Shown here in pieces: positions 27,046 to 40,775 of a DNA stretch of 64,000 nt. Both the position numbers and the translations under genes were made by a program. Source of the DNA: Varroa destructor (lineage: Eukaryota > Arthropoda > Arachnida > Mesostigmata > Varroidae). How positions within the stretch are numbered: the first letter of the stretch is position 1; the number at the start of each line of letters is the position of its first letter. The DNA lies in NCBI RefSeq assembly GCF_002443255.2, contig NW_019211457.1:17046242-17110241 (forward strand), given 5' to 3'. The notes beneath the pieces were generated by a model. The model was given only the letters and a program-made list of their open reading frames with translations, ran no database searches and had not been told where the DNA came from.

Positions 27046-30000
27046 AATTTTTATTGGACTGGTTACTAGACAATTTACAATATTTTAATGCTGTCAAAAT
27101 AGCTGCAGATTGTAAAGTCCGCCAACCCAATAGATAAGATTCATAAACAAGCTTACGACACGTAATTGCATCTCTCAAATAGAATAATTTACGAAAAAAA
27201 TAATCTTAAAATCAATTCGGTTCACTGGGATAGTTTACTTTCGAAAGATTTCGGTGACTCGACAGAATGAGAGCCAAGGATATATTTACAAAATAAAATA
27301 TGATTATCTATTGTGGCTATATCGGTGTTACGATGGCACGCACACTTCCTTTCTCAGTCAGAAAGTTGTCACGCGCTCAGCAGCTTTCTTCTTGCATAAC
27401 GTGTAGACTTTTCTTTGGGGGGTGAGCGGGGGTCACGATCGATTGGAGAATGGGCATAGCTAGCTGACAATCGTAAATTCAAAAGGAAAACTTGGTACAA
27501 ACTTAGCTAGTTATTCAACATGCTCTTATAAATTTCAGCAATTAAGCTGTTTAGAGGCGACAAGTAGAAACACTAGCCACAGTTCGGGCCACGTCCTAAA
27601 CTACAAATAAGCTAGAATTTGAATTATACCTATGTTTGATGCTACATATGGATGTGCGGCTAAGAAACATGGTAGCATTGTTCAGGACTGAACGGGCTAG
27701 TTCACGGAATGAGAGTGGCCTATAACAAATAAACGATTCAAGTAAAAGTCTTTAGCGATCTGTACTAGCTTTTATTTTGGCTTACGATACGTATATACGC
27801 TCTGGAAAAATAACTGACTCTTCTACATATTGATGCGTTGCTCAACGATAAATATAAATGACCGCCTATTAAGTGCTTGAAAATCTCTTAGAGAGACAGA
27901 TCAGATGTTGCGTTTTAAGTGTGAAAAGAACAATTTCTTAGAAAATAATAATAATCTTATATTTTTATGGCCGTGTTTCACACTTAGAGGGGATCTCACA
28001 AAAATCCCATCACGAACGTATGGAACGTACTAGGAAATTCCCTAATTTTTCCTGTGCTTGTGTCTTTGATATGCTGGAGTACAGAGTGACGCGTAACGCT
28101 TTTCTTACTGAAACAACTGCAGGGCGTTTCGAACATTCGGTCGTTGTAAAAAATTGACTCGAATTGATATTACGTTTGTTTTCACTGATTTGTCTAAAGT
28201 GCGTCATGATCTGTCCATGCCCTGAATCAAGTGCTATAGCAGCCATTTTTAAATGTTTCTAAAAATAGGTAAAACTTATTTTTTTTGATGGTCAATAATA
28301 GGCCATTAGATAACTATTTCAACTCAAAGTATACATACATGGTAGCTTATAGCTGAGTTGTATTCTGCACTGAGAGGATTTGCTCGCTGTTGTACCATAC
28401 CGCAATATGAAAATTACGGGGCCGTTACCGATGGAAAAAGGCATAGTGTATTTATTGATGGACTGACAATAGGTCATATCTATGAATGGATACCGTACCT
28501 TGACGTAGATTCACGGTTTTTTTTTAGAACGAAACCATTATATATTCATGTGGAAGCTTCATCGGAAATAAATGGGCACAGTTGCTAGTCTTATTTAACG
28601 ATACGGCATCCAACATCACGTAGAATGCAGATATAATATATTGTTTCGATACGAGTTTGAATATTTTCACTAATTTGTGTGGTGGGTGTTGTGAACAGGG
28701 GCAGATCATGGGGCATCATATATGTGTATTTATGAAACAAGCAGAAGCTGCGAATGCTGACCAGAGTGCAACGGAACATAGACCTTGAAATAGAATATAT
28801 AACGTATAAAATATAACAAGCTAATTATCATTATATATGTATACTTATCATTGTATACGTACGCCGCAATATTGACCAAATAATTTTCTAGTTGAGTAGA
28901 AAAAAACGCGTAACTATTTTTTCATTTCGGAATCATTACTACCTGGCGTCTCTGGTAAGTACATATCTAGTCATATACTATAATATTAGACCAACGATAT
29001 TTTTATAACTTATCTATAGTCCTCGAAACAGCGACCTCAACTCAGCAGAGCCGCGGAAACTTTTGTGATTTCTAGATGTATACATCTGTAAAATCCATCT
29101 GTAAAATCGTTTCAACAGGTTATGTATACTGAATCAGCTGTGTGGAACTAAAATAAAGCAGTAACTTTTATACCGAAATAAGTCGATTGATTAGAAATTT
29201 CCTAAATAAGTAAGTACGGCCTGTTGAGCCTGACTACTACGCTGAGAGCTAATACGACAACCGTGTACCCGCGCAGGATCAATTTTACACAAGAAGACAA
29301 GCAGGCTTCTAGCCTTCTGAGAGGATTTTCCAACTCGACTACGACCAAATAATCAATCCTAATCTTACATAAAATTATGCAATCCTGTCGTATTTCCTAT
29401 GCAGCGGTGCAGTTACGCCTATGATTCATAATTACATTATGTATACAAAGCAAAATCAGAAAATGTCCTTTTTGAGTTATTTACGTCTACGTGAGTAATT
29501 ACAATTTGTTGTTAATTGCAGGAGGATGGTACAGCGTCGCAACAGAACAAGTATGAAACATTTATCTATCTCCTTGCCGCCCCTTCACATCTGAACTTGT
29601 TAGCGTACCAATAGGCAGGCATGGTAATAACTTCCTGGCATCATGCTATCTAATCCGGTCGGGTTGACTGATAATTTCACCTATCTATCTATATATTTGA
29701 CGCTATATGAATGATATGTGGTACTTGGACAACGTTGAGCGTCACCACACAAGCGCTCGCACAAAAATGACCTATCCTGAATCGTTTGTAGGATCAGACG
29801 GTATCACATACGTGCGAGACTATTGATAACCTACGCCATTAAGTGCGAAATCGCGGTCTATCGATTACGCACCGATAGGGCAATCTCCAACCTTAGATAA
29901 GAGCGTGATTTTCTTCAGAGATCTCATCAAAGTTATACGTAACCGCAGGAAAAAAAGATCGGAAGATCAGACGTAATAGAAAAAGTTACAAAGACCATTT

Positions 30001-32229
30001 ACTAATTTAGCTGTGTGATCCAAACGAAATATCTCGGAGCATGATCATCGATTTGACCGATATCCTTCAAGATGGGTCTTATGCATCACTCGTCGACTAG
30101 GCATTTGTTACATAACTTCTGTCAGTCTCAGAAGTGTCTGCGTTTTCTATTCAATAAACATCTGGACGAGGTCTTTGCATCTTTTGCTTGTTCGCTCAGT
30201 AACGCTGTTGTTGTTGCTGCTGCTGCTGGTGTTACAGGGTAACGTTATCACTGTTGTAATTCCGATCAGGGCATTGTGGTATAATAATATTTCCATGCAG
30301 TACTGTTAAACTGCATCTATTTGTTTTTGTTTGTTTGACTTCTCTCCGATGTAGAAACAATCGTTGCTTCTTCTGTGGCTTTTTATTGTGTGTACGTGCG
30401 TATGCATATACGTCATATAAATTCTGTCATGTCGTCATCATTATTGATTCCATTAAACACTATTCCATTATTAAAGCAACAAACAATCCGATCAGGATCA
30501 TTTCTCGATAAACTGATCATTCATTTGCACAAATCCACACACACACGTATTTCTATTACGATTACTATTTTGTATCATTCGTGTCAAACGGTGATGGAGA
30601 TCCTGCTATAGTAGTTCGTTTTTTTGGAATTATCAACAGTACAACTACTTCCACGATGTCGCCGCACCGTTGTTAATCATATTATCAGTATTTTGTACGA
30701 ATAAAATGTCTTTGCGCCGCTAGCCGAGAGCCAGCTGCTTTTACGTCTTCTTCGTTCAGAAACGAATTCCGTTCGAATACGACACCCGTAGCACTGAAGT
30801 TTAACGTTGAACGTGCTTGCCCTACAACAAAAGAGAGGCAGGTCGCTCTAGCAACAACGATCTGCACTGCACGTTCGATAAATGAAGTGAGGCGCGGACA
30901 GATGCACGTACATACCGCCAGAGTTATGGGATAAAGCTGTCGCACAAGATCGCGTATAGAGTCAAACAATGTCGCAGTTTAGGCGTGTCAGAATACCCTC
31001 GTCTCCTGCCACGCCTGCAATGATTTATCAGGCGAACTCCTAGCGTTCATATACCGATCCGGATTTGGTTTCTAGTTAGCCGAAAATTCAATTCATCTAT
31101 TTCTTCTATGAATCAGCAATTACTCACATTATTTGTTACGAGTAGAGAAACAATCTAAAGTCTAATATTTGCTGATTAGAAATGGAGAGGCTATAGGTGC
31201 GAAACGATCTATAAATATATTTATTTTTTGTTTATCAATAGAATGAATTAATAATGACGTAACTTTCCGCTACGGATAATTGACTAGTTCTATTTTCTAT
31301 GTAACTGTGAAAGATTTTTGCACAGTTCCACATATAATTTTAAAGCATGAATGGCCACCCGATTACAGAAAATACATTGATTTGTTTTGCCGGTTTGCCA
31401 AATATGTGTTTGTCTGACACCATGACAACGCAGCGACGGATTGACGTGTAATAATAACAGCTTTCTTGTTATTGCTAGGTTTGTTGTGCTGTGAAAAAGT
31501 TTTTTTTTTTTTAACTAAACAGAAGGTTCCACCAAATAGATCTGTATAGATCAAACTCCGTTCTGCACTCGAAGATCATATCAAGCCTCGCTGGATAGTC
31601 TGAGACACGTTCATGTATCACACGTTCGAAGTTGCCGAACAACTTACATGCGATATTATTATAGCGGGGTGCAATTAGATTTTGTAAAAGGCGCGCCTTT
31701 CACCGAATCAGCTGAAACTAAATACAACAAACTCTCGACAGACAAGCTCAACTTATAGTAGGAACATGTTATGCAGACCAATCTGATCACCGCTATTAAT
31801 CCTGGAATTATTATACAATGGGCCTTTGCGAGGCTCCCTAATCCATATCATTTTTCAGCCACTCTAAAACATGGATTGACAAGGGACATGCAACAGTTTA
31901 ATACATTCAATACAGATTTATTCGACTCATCATTTGCCAATAAAAATACGCGACAAAAAGTTAACAATAACTATATGAGATATTGTTTCCGCTCCGCTGA
32001 CGGCTCTAATTGTGTGGAAGTGCACTGCGTGTCACGCCTCTAACTTCACAGGTCTTTGCGGTTCTAGGTGTGTTTAAATTTACGGTTTACATTAATACTA
32101 CGCCACGATATCTATCTACCCATCATATATCAAATCCATATATGAATACATCCCTTTTTTGGGCAGCACCATCTTAGCGAAGCCGTTCCAGCTTTGGTAA
32201 TAGGCGACACCTGAAAACGTGTTAAAGCT

Positions 32230-32790
32230 CGCTGTAGAACTGACTGGCGAAGTTGATTTTCTGTGGGCCAAACCAGCAAACCGGTGGGTATGACAACGCA
32301 AAAATGCACAATACCATCACGATAAGGGTGAACAGCACGATCTGTTACCTCCTGCCTTCACTTCAGCGTCGAAGAGAAGCCGTTTCGAGCCCCCTCTTTC
32401 CTTCCCTACTTCTATTTCTCTGCGTAATCGCAGCAGACACGCGCGAGATAAGTCAGAGCCACCCGATCGCGAGAGAACTTATCGTAACGACAAGTTAGCA
32501 TAAGCGTTTCAGCGGCTCAACAGCTTGAGCGATGTTGGATCATTGTATTGATAACGATGGTGTTACGGCCGTTGCACAGATATGATTTGCCTCCAGTTCG
32601 CGCGACAGCATCCAATAGCAGAAATAAGAGAAGAAAGGCGCGCGACGTGCGAAACGTACAGCCGAGGGCGGAGATCATACAACAAAACATCAACGAGCCA
32701 ACAAAGGGAAACAGGAGCGGAGTGGGAAGGTGTACGAGCAGTGATTGCATAGGGCCAGGAGGAGGAGCAAATTGCCTCTAAAGCCCAAAC
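32230..32790. promoter_or_regulatory. GC/CpG-richer patch, candidate promoter or first exon
   Basis: This patch stands out from its AT-rich flanks by many CG dinucleotides (for example ACACGCGCGAGATAAG near 32439 and GGCGCGCGACGTGCG near 32638) and purine-rich downstream sequence. Its position, 10 kb upstream of the first recognised peroxidase exon on the same strand, would suit a transcription start region. No core promoter element was established. Confidence 0.2.
32557..32729 (+). CDS. Speculative 5' exon, phase-compatible with peroxidase exon A
   Basis: A genuine ATG at 32557 opens a frame rich in basic residues (NKRRKARD) in a GC- and CpG-richer patch. A GT follows GGAAG at 32730. Ending there, the exon has 57 codons plus two bases, the phase that exon A (entry phase 2) requires. 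Against it: the donor (GTGTAC) is weak, there is no signal peptide although the family is secreted or membrane-bound, the intron would be about 10 kb, and phase agreement alone has a one-in-three chance. It may instead be promoter or 5' untranslated sequence. Confidence 0.12.
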
Positions 32791-35700
32791 CGTCTAATGT
32801 ACACCCAACACACCAGTATATCCATATAGATGCGGCCATCGCCATATGCTAATGCGATGACAGTTATTCAATAAGGATGGTGATTGAGAGAAAGGAGCAA
32901 ACGAAAAGCCCGATATGAGTTTTTGGAACTATCATCATGTCATATAAACGTCTTCTGTTCCTCGTGCTTTTATCTCCTGGGCATGCACAGTTATTTTCAT
33001 GGTAAGAGTTGGTGTCGTCTAACAAGGGGGCAAGTTCAAAGCTCGGAACTGGCATTGTCCGTCGCCGTTACAACCTTCCGAGACAAAAGTCAGTGAACTT
33101 TTCCGCTATGCATAGAGGCAAGCAGATATATGCATTTCGTTGACCCCTGGTTACAGCTGCTGAACATGAATACCGTTTGTTAAAAATAAGAACAAATGCA
33201 GAAATAATTATTTTTATTGAAACTAAGCAGTGGCAGTTATTTTCGAGCGTGAAGTTACTAACGTATCCATCGTGGAGTTTGGAAGCGTTTCTCGACAATT
33301 GCTATTTAACTCTGATTGTGCTTAAATTAATCATACGAACGGTAAGCTGCCGTAGCTGAATCATTGTATGTTTTTAGCGCCATACAATATTGGACACAAC
33401 TGGCATTGGGCATAACTTTTCTTATCCTATGCTTAGCTGTGATAAGCTTACAAACGTATCCAGCTAATATGGCATCAATCCGACTTTCTCTTATCAGAAT
33501 ATCTCTTGTTCAAGATGTGTATAATATGTAAAAATGGCGCTCTATCAAGTAACTGCATGTCCGAATAGAAATATATGTGTAACCTTTGTTTAACAACACC
33601 ATTTACTATGTGCTCACAAGAACAACATGTGATTGCACCTATGTGAAGGTAAACGCCTTATACCTCGTGATCGATAGGGGTCTAATGAACCCTGCAGAAC
33701 GGACGTTTCCACCTAGCAAGGTACACAATAATGTTAAATCATACGTAGCATTTGTTTCAGGATCCAGACACTGACCCGACACGATTTCGAATACGGTGTC
33801 GGTAAAACAGCGATCTACGGTGAGATTCACACATGTTGCATCTAACTACCCTGACAAAGATGTTAAATATCGCCATGATGTGGCTCGCTATGATTGAATG
33901 TGAGATTTTTTTTTATGTAACTATGGCCTATGTTGATTTACATTTAAAGAAAATCCTGTTTGTCATTCTAGTAACGTTGTAAAGTAGTTCTGTAATTCAA
34001 GAAACGAAACATTATAATTTTTTTTTTATCAGTTTATCGGTGAAAAAGTTTTGACCTAATCAAAGTATAGTTCAAGGCTTTAGACTTGAGGCTCAAGTGC
34101 GTCTGCGTGTATAGGGACAGCGTCAGTCTATTCGTAATGCCTATTAACATCTTTAGAAGCGTTTTTCTCATCTGGACGCAGTAAGTTTGTTGCACAGACG
34201 CTATCGTTACTTAAATCAATAAATAACAGGACTTGTGTGGCTCACTCTATTTACTTCTAGGAAGATTTAAGATAATTGTAATTATTATAAAATGATTTAG
34301 ATGTATATGGGTCAGAAATTGGGTGCACTTGGATTTTTTCCTTCGAACAAATTTCAATAGGAGGGCTACGTAAGTTAGCTAAGTTTTTCCGCATTTCATC
34401 GAACTTTTGCCAAACAATTAGCTCGTTTTCTTGCCAAGACAAATCGAAAACAAGTAAAGTTTCGAAGTAAGGGTCATTACATTGAATTGTATTAAATGAT
34501 CACCCAGAACACAGTATGGGCCTGGGTGAGGTGAGGCGAGGCTGTATAGGCCGCCGCATTTTGAGAAATATATATGAAACTGTATACCGTCGATGCTAAT
34601 TCTACATTGAAATGGATTTAGTTTAGTACGAAGGACCATATGTGTAGGTGTGTCAAAGTAAGCTAACATGCTATATACCTTTTTTTAGCACATGTTTTTG
34701 TTCTGGTGGCCAATTATATGTAACATATGTTTGCTTTTAAAAAAAAACCCAGTCACTTTATTACCATAACGCACCGTTCGGACAAAATTAAATTACCAAT
34801 AGACCAATACCACACTATAAACTACCATGATCATGCGTCAGAATTCAGCATGGATGATTATCTATACAAGAATAATGCATAACGGTGCCGCACATTGATT
34901 TTCTTCCATAAAATGCAACCTGTAAATACTTGGGCCATTCAAAACCCAGATTTACACCCCATTGAAATTTATGCTACATGAAATAATAATTTTTAACAGA
35001 TATAACTTGGCAGTGATTTATTAGAAAGTATCGCCGTTTCTACCAATAATGGCAGCCCTTTCCTAAAAAGAAAAGCATTATTATTATTACTGAACGGCTG
35101 ATTTCTGTGCACGAAATCAATAATGGACCATGTATAATCATCACTTTGTGGGGTTGTATAGGCCAACGACGTAGATGCCCTCAACTGATCCGTTTCAGCT
35201 CACTTCATTTTATTGACTCTCAAATTTCTAAGCCCCGAACTCCAAGCTGCAGCGCAAGCGCTTAACCTTCAGAGTCGAATTCCGACCTTTTGAACTTTGT
35301 TCCTTATCTTCGATTACCGCATCTACAGTTAAACAGACTTTAGAGCTCAGCATACTCCGGTGATGGCGACTGCGGCGCATGAACTCCTTCGCGGCCTCGT
35401 TTCATCCAGCCTAGATGACTGCCAATTTAATAAAGCGTTTAATTTACAATTTTCTAACCGGAGACTGAGACATTCGGCCGCCATTTACGCTAAAACAAAA
35501 AAAAAAAAAGCCAATACGATAAATGATGGCTATCGTTGTTTAGGTGTCTGCAACATCATTCGTATGACGTATAGTAAAAATTATTAATAAAAACACGAGA
35601 CAAACCTAAAACATTTTGATGAATGCCAGATTTTACTACGTCATAAGCGCGTCTTGCTTTTCTGTTATACGTCCTATTCAAGTGTCTAAACGACACGAGA

Positions 35701-37904
35701 ACTGCGAGCTAAACGACAATGACAAAATACTAGTTTATTGATTAGGCAAATATTCGCTATTTACAAAGCAAATTGATGTTCAACAACAGTTCATGTTATG
35801 GGGTCGTTGTCCCAATAATTTTTTATAATAATCGTAAAAATAATGATAAAATTAATGAATTTTTCCCCTTCAATCTCGTGTGTTTGTTTGCTTTTCATAG
35901 GCCTCGAGTAGGCAGACCTTTATCGATGCGCGCGAATGTTATAATACGACCATGGTACGATCTGTACCAACTATGCAGTGAGCCTAAAGCTTAACACTGT
36001 GACGTCTGACTAGACCAAAACAGTTTCCCTTCTTAGCTTTACGAGAACAGTGACTGGAATGTATGTTTCTTCATGTAGAAACGTCTAGATATAATGGCTT
36101 GAAACAGGGGAAGCACTTCAGCTCTACAAGTAAGTAAATGGGAATCTTTTTAGTTTTTTCTTTTTGATTAACCTATTTCGTAAAATGTTTAAACCGAGCT
36201 TTATCTGTATTTTCTCATCAGATTCATCGACCATGTCATAACTGGCGATATTAGTAAGCACAACAAACGAAACTAGCTGCGTCGCCTAGGTTGGATGTCA
36301 CTTGTTTAGGCAATACTTCAGACTGGCAGGCAATGCTCTACGTTCAACGGTCATAGGCGTTGAGCGTTCGGAACATCGGTAATCATTATTAGCCCAGCAA
36401 CTGTTAACCGCCCTGGCGCTTGTGTTTATGCACAAACAGAAACGAAAAAGAATTTCAATGGAGGAAACCTACAGCGAAATAGTTAGCAGACGGAAGATGC
36501 AATTTCCGCGAAGTCAGTTGAATTGATGACCAGGCTGACGCAGCGCTCTATCTGCATTAACGATTTTGTATCATGGAATAAATGGCGCATTTCTAAGTCA
36601 AACGTCGAAGCTCATGAGCGACAATGGCCATCGATAATTGTACGGAATGGTACGATCGTGAACACAGAAAAATCAACTCTATTCAGCGTCGCATAGATGA
36701 TAATCTGGGTAGTCTGGTGTTCGGTGTACGGCTTGTTCAGAAATGGCGCATCTGTAATGACGAGGGCTTCTTCTACTAGTCGCTTGACGCCATTTTATGA
36801 ACTATGTATGTACTTTGACAGCGCTCTTGTTAGAAACAGATGTGAGTTTTGCTCATTTTTTCGTAGTTTGCCCCTCTCGAGGCTATCAAGATACAGACAC
36901 ATGCACATACAGTGCCGAAAGAAGAAGTCGGTTTAGCGCCGTTTTGAGGATTCGGGTTTCGAAGTTTGTGGTCGTCCTGTCAACCATAACGGATGGACAC
37001 TCCGTAGAACATAGGAGTGGTCATTACGGGGTTCGATGTTGTTCTTGTGATATTGGGTTTTGGTTTGGTCCTTCTCTGTACGCAGGTCAGCGACCTCTTA
37101 TGGTGGCTTTGCCTACTACCGAGGGCCACGAATTCTGTTTGTAATCGCTGCCGCTATACGAGCTGTGTCTGTTAGATTCGCTGCAACGGACGTCGCTTTA
37201 TGACGGTTGCCGGTTACGCTGAAATTCTAAGCAAATCTACATATCGAGGAAGCTATTGAGAAGCACCGTTATATCACCACAGAACATTGACACCTGAAAA
37301 CGACCATCGTCTTTTCAGCAGTACGCAAATATCGTATAGAGGAACACTTGCGGAGTTACGTGATTATGAAGCGCAAGAAAATAAAGACAGCGCACAAACG
37401 CATCTTGTAGGCCCTGCAATCAGAAATCTACGTAGTCAGTGATTTCCACTGTGGTGCAAAACGCGAAGCTAGGGTCGTGCTCGAAGGAATGGCTAATCGT
37501 AGCGGTAGGCCGATCATTCTTATGGAGGATTCTGGTGTCGGAGATAGCGAACTACTTTTCGCCAAATACACTGCTAGAGTTGACTTATACGCGGCTGCTT
37601 TAATGGTGATCGTGATTTGCTGATCGCGTGCCTGAACGGTTTGCCATTGCTCGTAACGAAATCTACCTTTGTGTCGTGCTAGCTAAAGACCATTAGATGG
37701 CCAACGATCGAAGGAATCGTATGAAGTAAATCGTAGCTTGACTTCGAGAATAAAGGTGCGACCTCGTATAGTATCTTGCCGGTGCGCAGTTCGGAGCAAC
37801 ATATCTATTAGCTGCAACCGGTTAATATCTGTTTAGGTACCATTTTCATTTCTAGTTCGTATTAAAAGTTAATAGTATCTAAAGGTATGAAAAAAGTATT
37901 GTGT

Positions 37905-37932
37905 TATATATATATATATATATATATATATA
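37905..37932. repeat. (TA)14 microsatellite
   Basis: Uninterrupted TA dinucleotides. Confidence 0.98.
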
Positions 37933-39851
37933 GCTTCTAACTTAAACTCCTCTTTTAATAGTAAGGTGTATATATTATCATTGATCTAGGTGTCAATTCA
38001 CTTGTCAGAAAAACCGCTGAGTTGATGCTCGGCACCTTGCTTTCGGAAAAAATATGTAGCAAATATTAGTACGTTTCTTTCGACGACTGAGACCGCATTT
38101 TCAAAGGATTTCCAGTTTGTTTGCAATCCACGTAACCGTTGTGGAGTCACTATGGTAAATAACAGTTGATGCTGATCATCATCAAGAGTAACGGCAGCGA
38201 CGAAAAAGAAATGCTAGTCCTTTTGATTTAACTGCACGGTACGAGGCGTCTTTGTAGCCGCTAAATGACCAAAAATAACGTCATGGAGTAACAGTCTGAA
38301 ACTGTCACTCCTGCCCAAGAAAAATGAAAGCAAAAAGAGGAGTAAAGTTGCGCACCTTCACAAGCCAGTCCGCAAATAATGATGTACTACTTCATACACC
38401 GAAGTCAAGAATCTACCCTTGAAAACAGTTAGACAACACGTGTACTAGTCCTGTAGTTGTATTGGTACTCACTCGTATGAAGGAGGTGCGCGATCATCCA
38501 CGAGCCATGGTTCACGTAGGAGAACACTTACTAGGGCGGTAATATTTAAGATGGCGCACTAAACCACTGTATTGGTGGCCAGGATTAACCCTTCTACAAA
38601 AAGGTTACCTGCTTGTTTTTGATGATCGATATTAGCTACTTGTATGAAAACATCGGGTGCAAGATGCCCACACTCTAACTAGACGGCTGAAACGCGGCAC
38701 AAAGAAGTTCGAGGAACGGTGCGGAACATTCAGACTACAATGGCCATTGTATGTTGGAATGAGTGTCCCAATAACGCTCATCATTCTTAAACTGTCTCTA
38801 TGCACGATCGAATTGTATGGAAAAATAGGGCAAACGACCTGAAGACAACTTATTTAATATCGAAGTGATTGTTTTGTGTTGTCAATGTTGAGATACTAAA
38901 GACCGGATGACAGTGATGGCTGCATTGTGCTTTCCGTAAACACAATAAATCGTACGGGCGTTTAGCTTACATCTTCATAAATCTACATGTCTTTATGTCG
39001 ATTTGTAATTATCATAATTCTAAATATGATCATATATATAAATTAACCTGATTTGCACACAAACCGGGGTATAAAGGCATGCACACCTGACGTGCCTACC
39101 CGAATGCACTGTGAAGCAGGACCATACGACTTGACGGTGCCCATGTACCCTTAGTGCCTTCCAACTTTCTAGAAGACGAAGAGATGTTGAAAGTTTAAAA
39201 TATTGATTTAGTGCATAACTAGCATACATCAACTCATGTTGATGTTCATGGGAATCAATGGCTCATCGAATATTAGAGTTGAAATTCATTCGATTTCCTC
39301 AGTGACTTCGTTACGAGGTCAGATAGAGGATCTCGTTGTGTAATTTTCCTCTATCGATATTAAGCGTGTTTTATGGTTAATGATTATTGCTTACTTAAAC
39401 TCCCGTCATAGGTGTCAGTGTCAAAATAAATATCGACACCGCGTTTATGTAGTTTAGAACGCTTAAAAATGTCTAAATGCTTCGTTTACTTCCGTTAGCT
39501 TGATTATTCCCTCACAGGCTAAATTTTGAAACATTCGGTATACCGTAGAGGTTTCCCTTTTTCTATGCTCGCCATCCCTGTTCTCCACATCGAAGTCGTC
39601 TGCGACGAGGTTTATCGCGAAATTCCTCATTGTCAACTGAGCGTACGCTTACTTTTGACCTTTTAGTAAGCTTCCGCTGTATTCCTTGCAACCTACGTAT
39701 CTATTCACTGTTATTGCAGGCTATTTATTCAGCCGCTGCCGCTGCTCTAGTTATGGATGATGGTCGGGCTGTTAGTAGTAATGATGGCGCCATAACAGGA
39801 TTGTTTGTTTTCGTTGAACTGACGCGGCAACGTTTACAGAACAAAAATAAT

Positions 39852-39867
39852 AAAAAAAAAAAAAAAA
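39852..39867. repeat. Poly-A run
   Basis: Sixteen consecutive A bases. No retroelement or duplicated target site was recognised around it. Confidence 0.95.
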
Positions 39868-40714
39868 GCAGTTGCCGGCGGCAGCAGTAGTAGAGCCATT
39901 CATGTGAAGCCGGCAACAAACCCAAGTAGACAGACACATTGGGACTGTTCACGGTGGGCCACTGCAACCGTTTAGAGTGTTATGGGCGATCATGCAACGA
40001 TTGGATCCGAATAGATGCATGCACACATATATACCCACGTACTATTTCTGCCGCGGCTGCTGTAGCAGTCTTCATAAAATTGTTCAAAGTATCCGATTGT
40101 CTGACGATACCCCTCGATTATCTATTGGAATGTCGGTGTTATAAACACTAAGGGTAAATAACCATTTGAAATCGCATGTAAGAGTGTATTTTGTCTATGA
40201 AGGGTTCTTAAGCCTGACGAGCTCCTCGCTTACTGTTATTACTTCGGCTGTACAACAGAGGCATGCTTCTTCCCTGGAGTCCTGAATGGTACGAGTGGCA
40301 TCATCCGGCTGGCGAACCATGTTGCCTAACATAGTTCCCCCGACAAACGGCTTTATACAAATGTGGCGATCACATTGCGTCCATCGCTTTTGGTGCATTT
40401 TAGCAGCTCGCTTAATAGTACTTACTTTCGGACAATTTCAAGCATTTGCTGCATTGTTGAATCTCATCGCGTTCGTGAAGAAGAAGCGTTCATACCCACA
40501 TGGATTACTTACAGCCATATCATAGAGCATCGGAAAATATCCTGCAAACCGCCGCCTGTTGCTATATCCAGTCGCGGCAGTACCGTCGAAGCCGTAGTCG
40601 TCTATGACCGGTATCGATGTCATCACTTTGGCGAAAATCAAAAAAAAAAAAAGAAAGCGGACGGGACCAGAAGTCCGGGCCTAGAGCTGCTGGTTACATT
40701 ACCCTGTTGTTCCT

Positions 40715-40775
40715 GTCATGGCTTAGTGGTTAGCATATTTGCCCGGTAAGCTCAGGGACACGGTGTAGATTTGAA
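40715..40775 (+). pseudogene. tRNA-like remnant with A-box
   Basis: The plus strand reads CATGGCTTAGTGGTTAGCAT, then ATTTGCCCGG, then a degenerate B-box region (GGTGTAGATTTG). It has the same order of blocks as the minus-strand element near 25.9 kb: GCTTAGTGG, a variable spacer, TATTTGCC. A decayed tRNA gene or tRNA-derived SINE head is the likely origin. Confidence 0.35.

Larger units (their letters stand above)
10319..32229. other. Gene desert of about 22 kb with simple repeats
   Basis: No recognisable protein similarity on either strand. It holds a CA run (12031-12073), a 48-base TA run (13493-13540), a 20-base poly-C run (16882-16901), an AT run (21996-22014), the 23162-23213 hairpin, a tRNA-like remnant (25861-25913) and a short direct repeat (27006-27045). 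The longest frame (17196-17594, 132 codons) starts with GTG and resembles nothing I know. Confidence 0.5.

Noticed and set aside
35230..35290. A third tRNA-like sequence on the minus strand (GGTTAAGCGCTTGCG)
   Set aside because: It lacks a convincing A-box and B-box and does not match the two related remnants.
37320..37630. Open blocks on the plus strand suggesting a decayed gene
   Set aside because: They are broken by stops, with no recognised family and no splice support.
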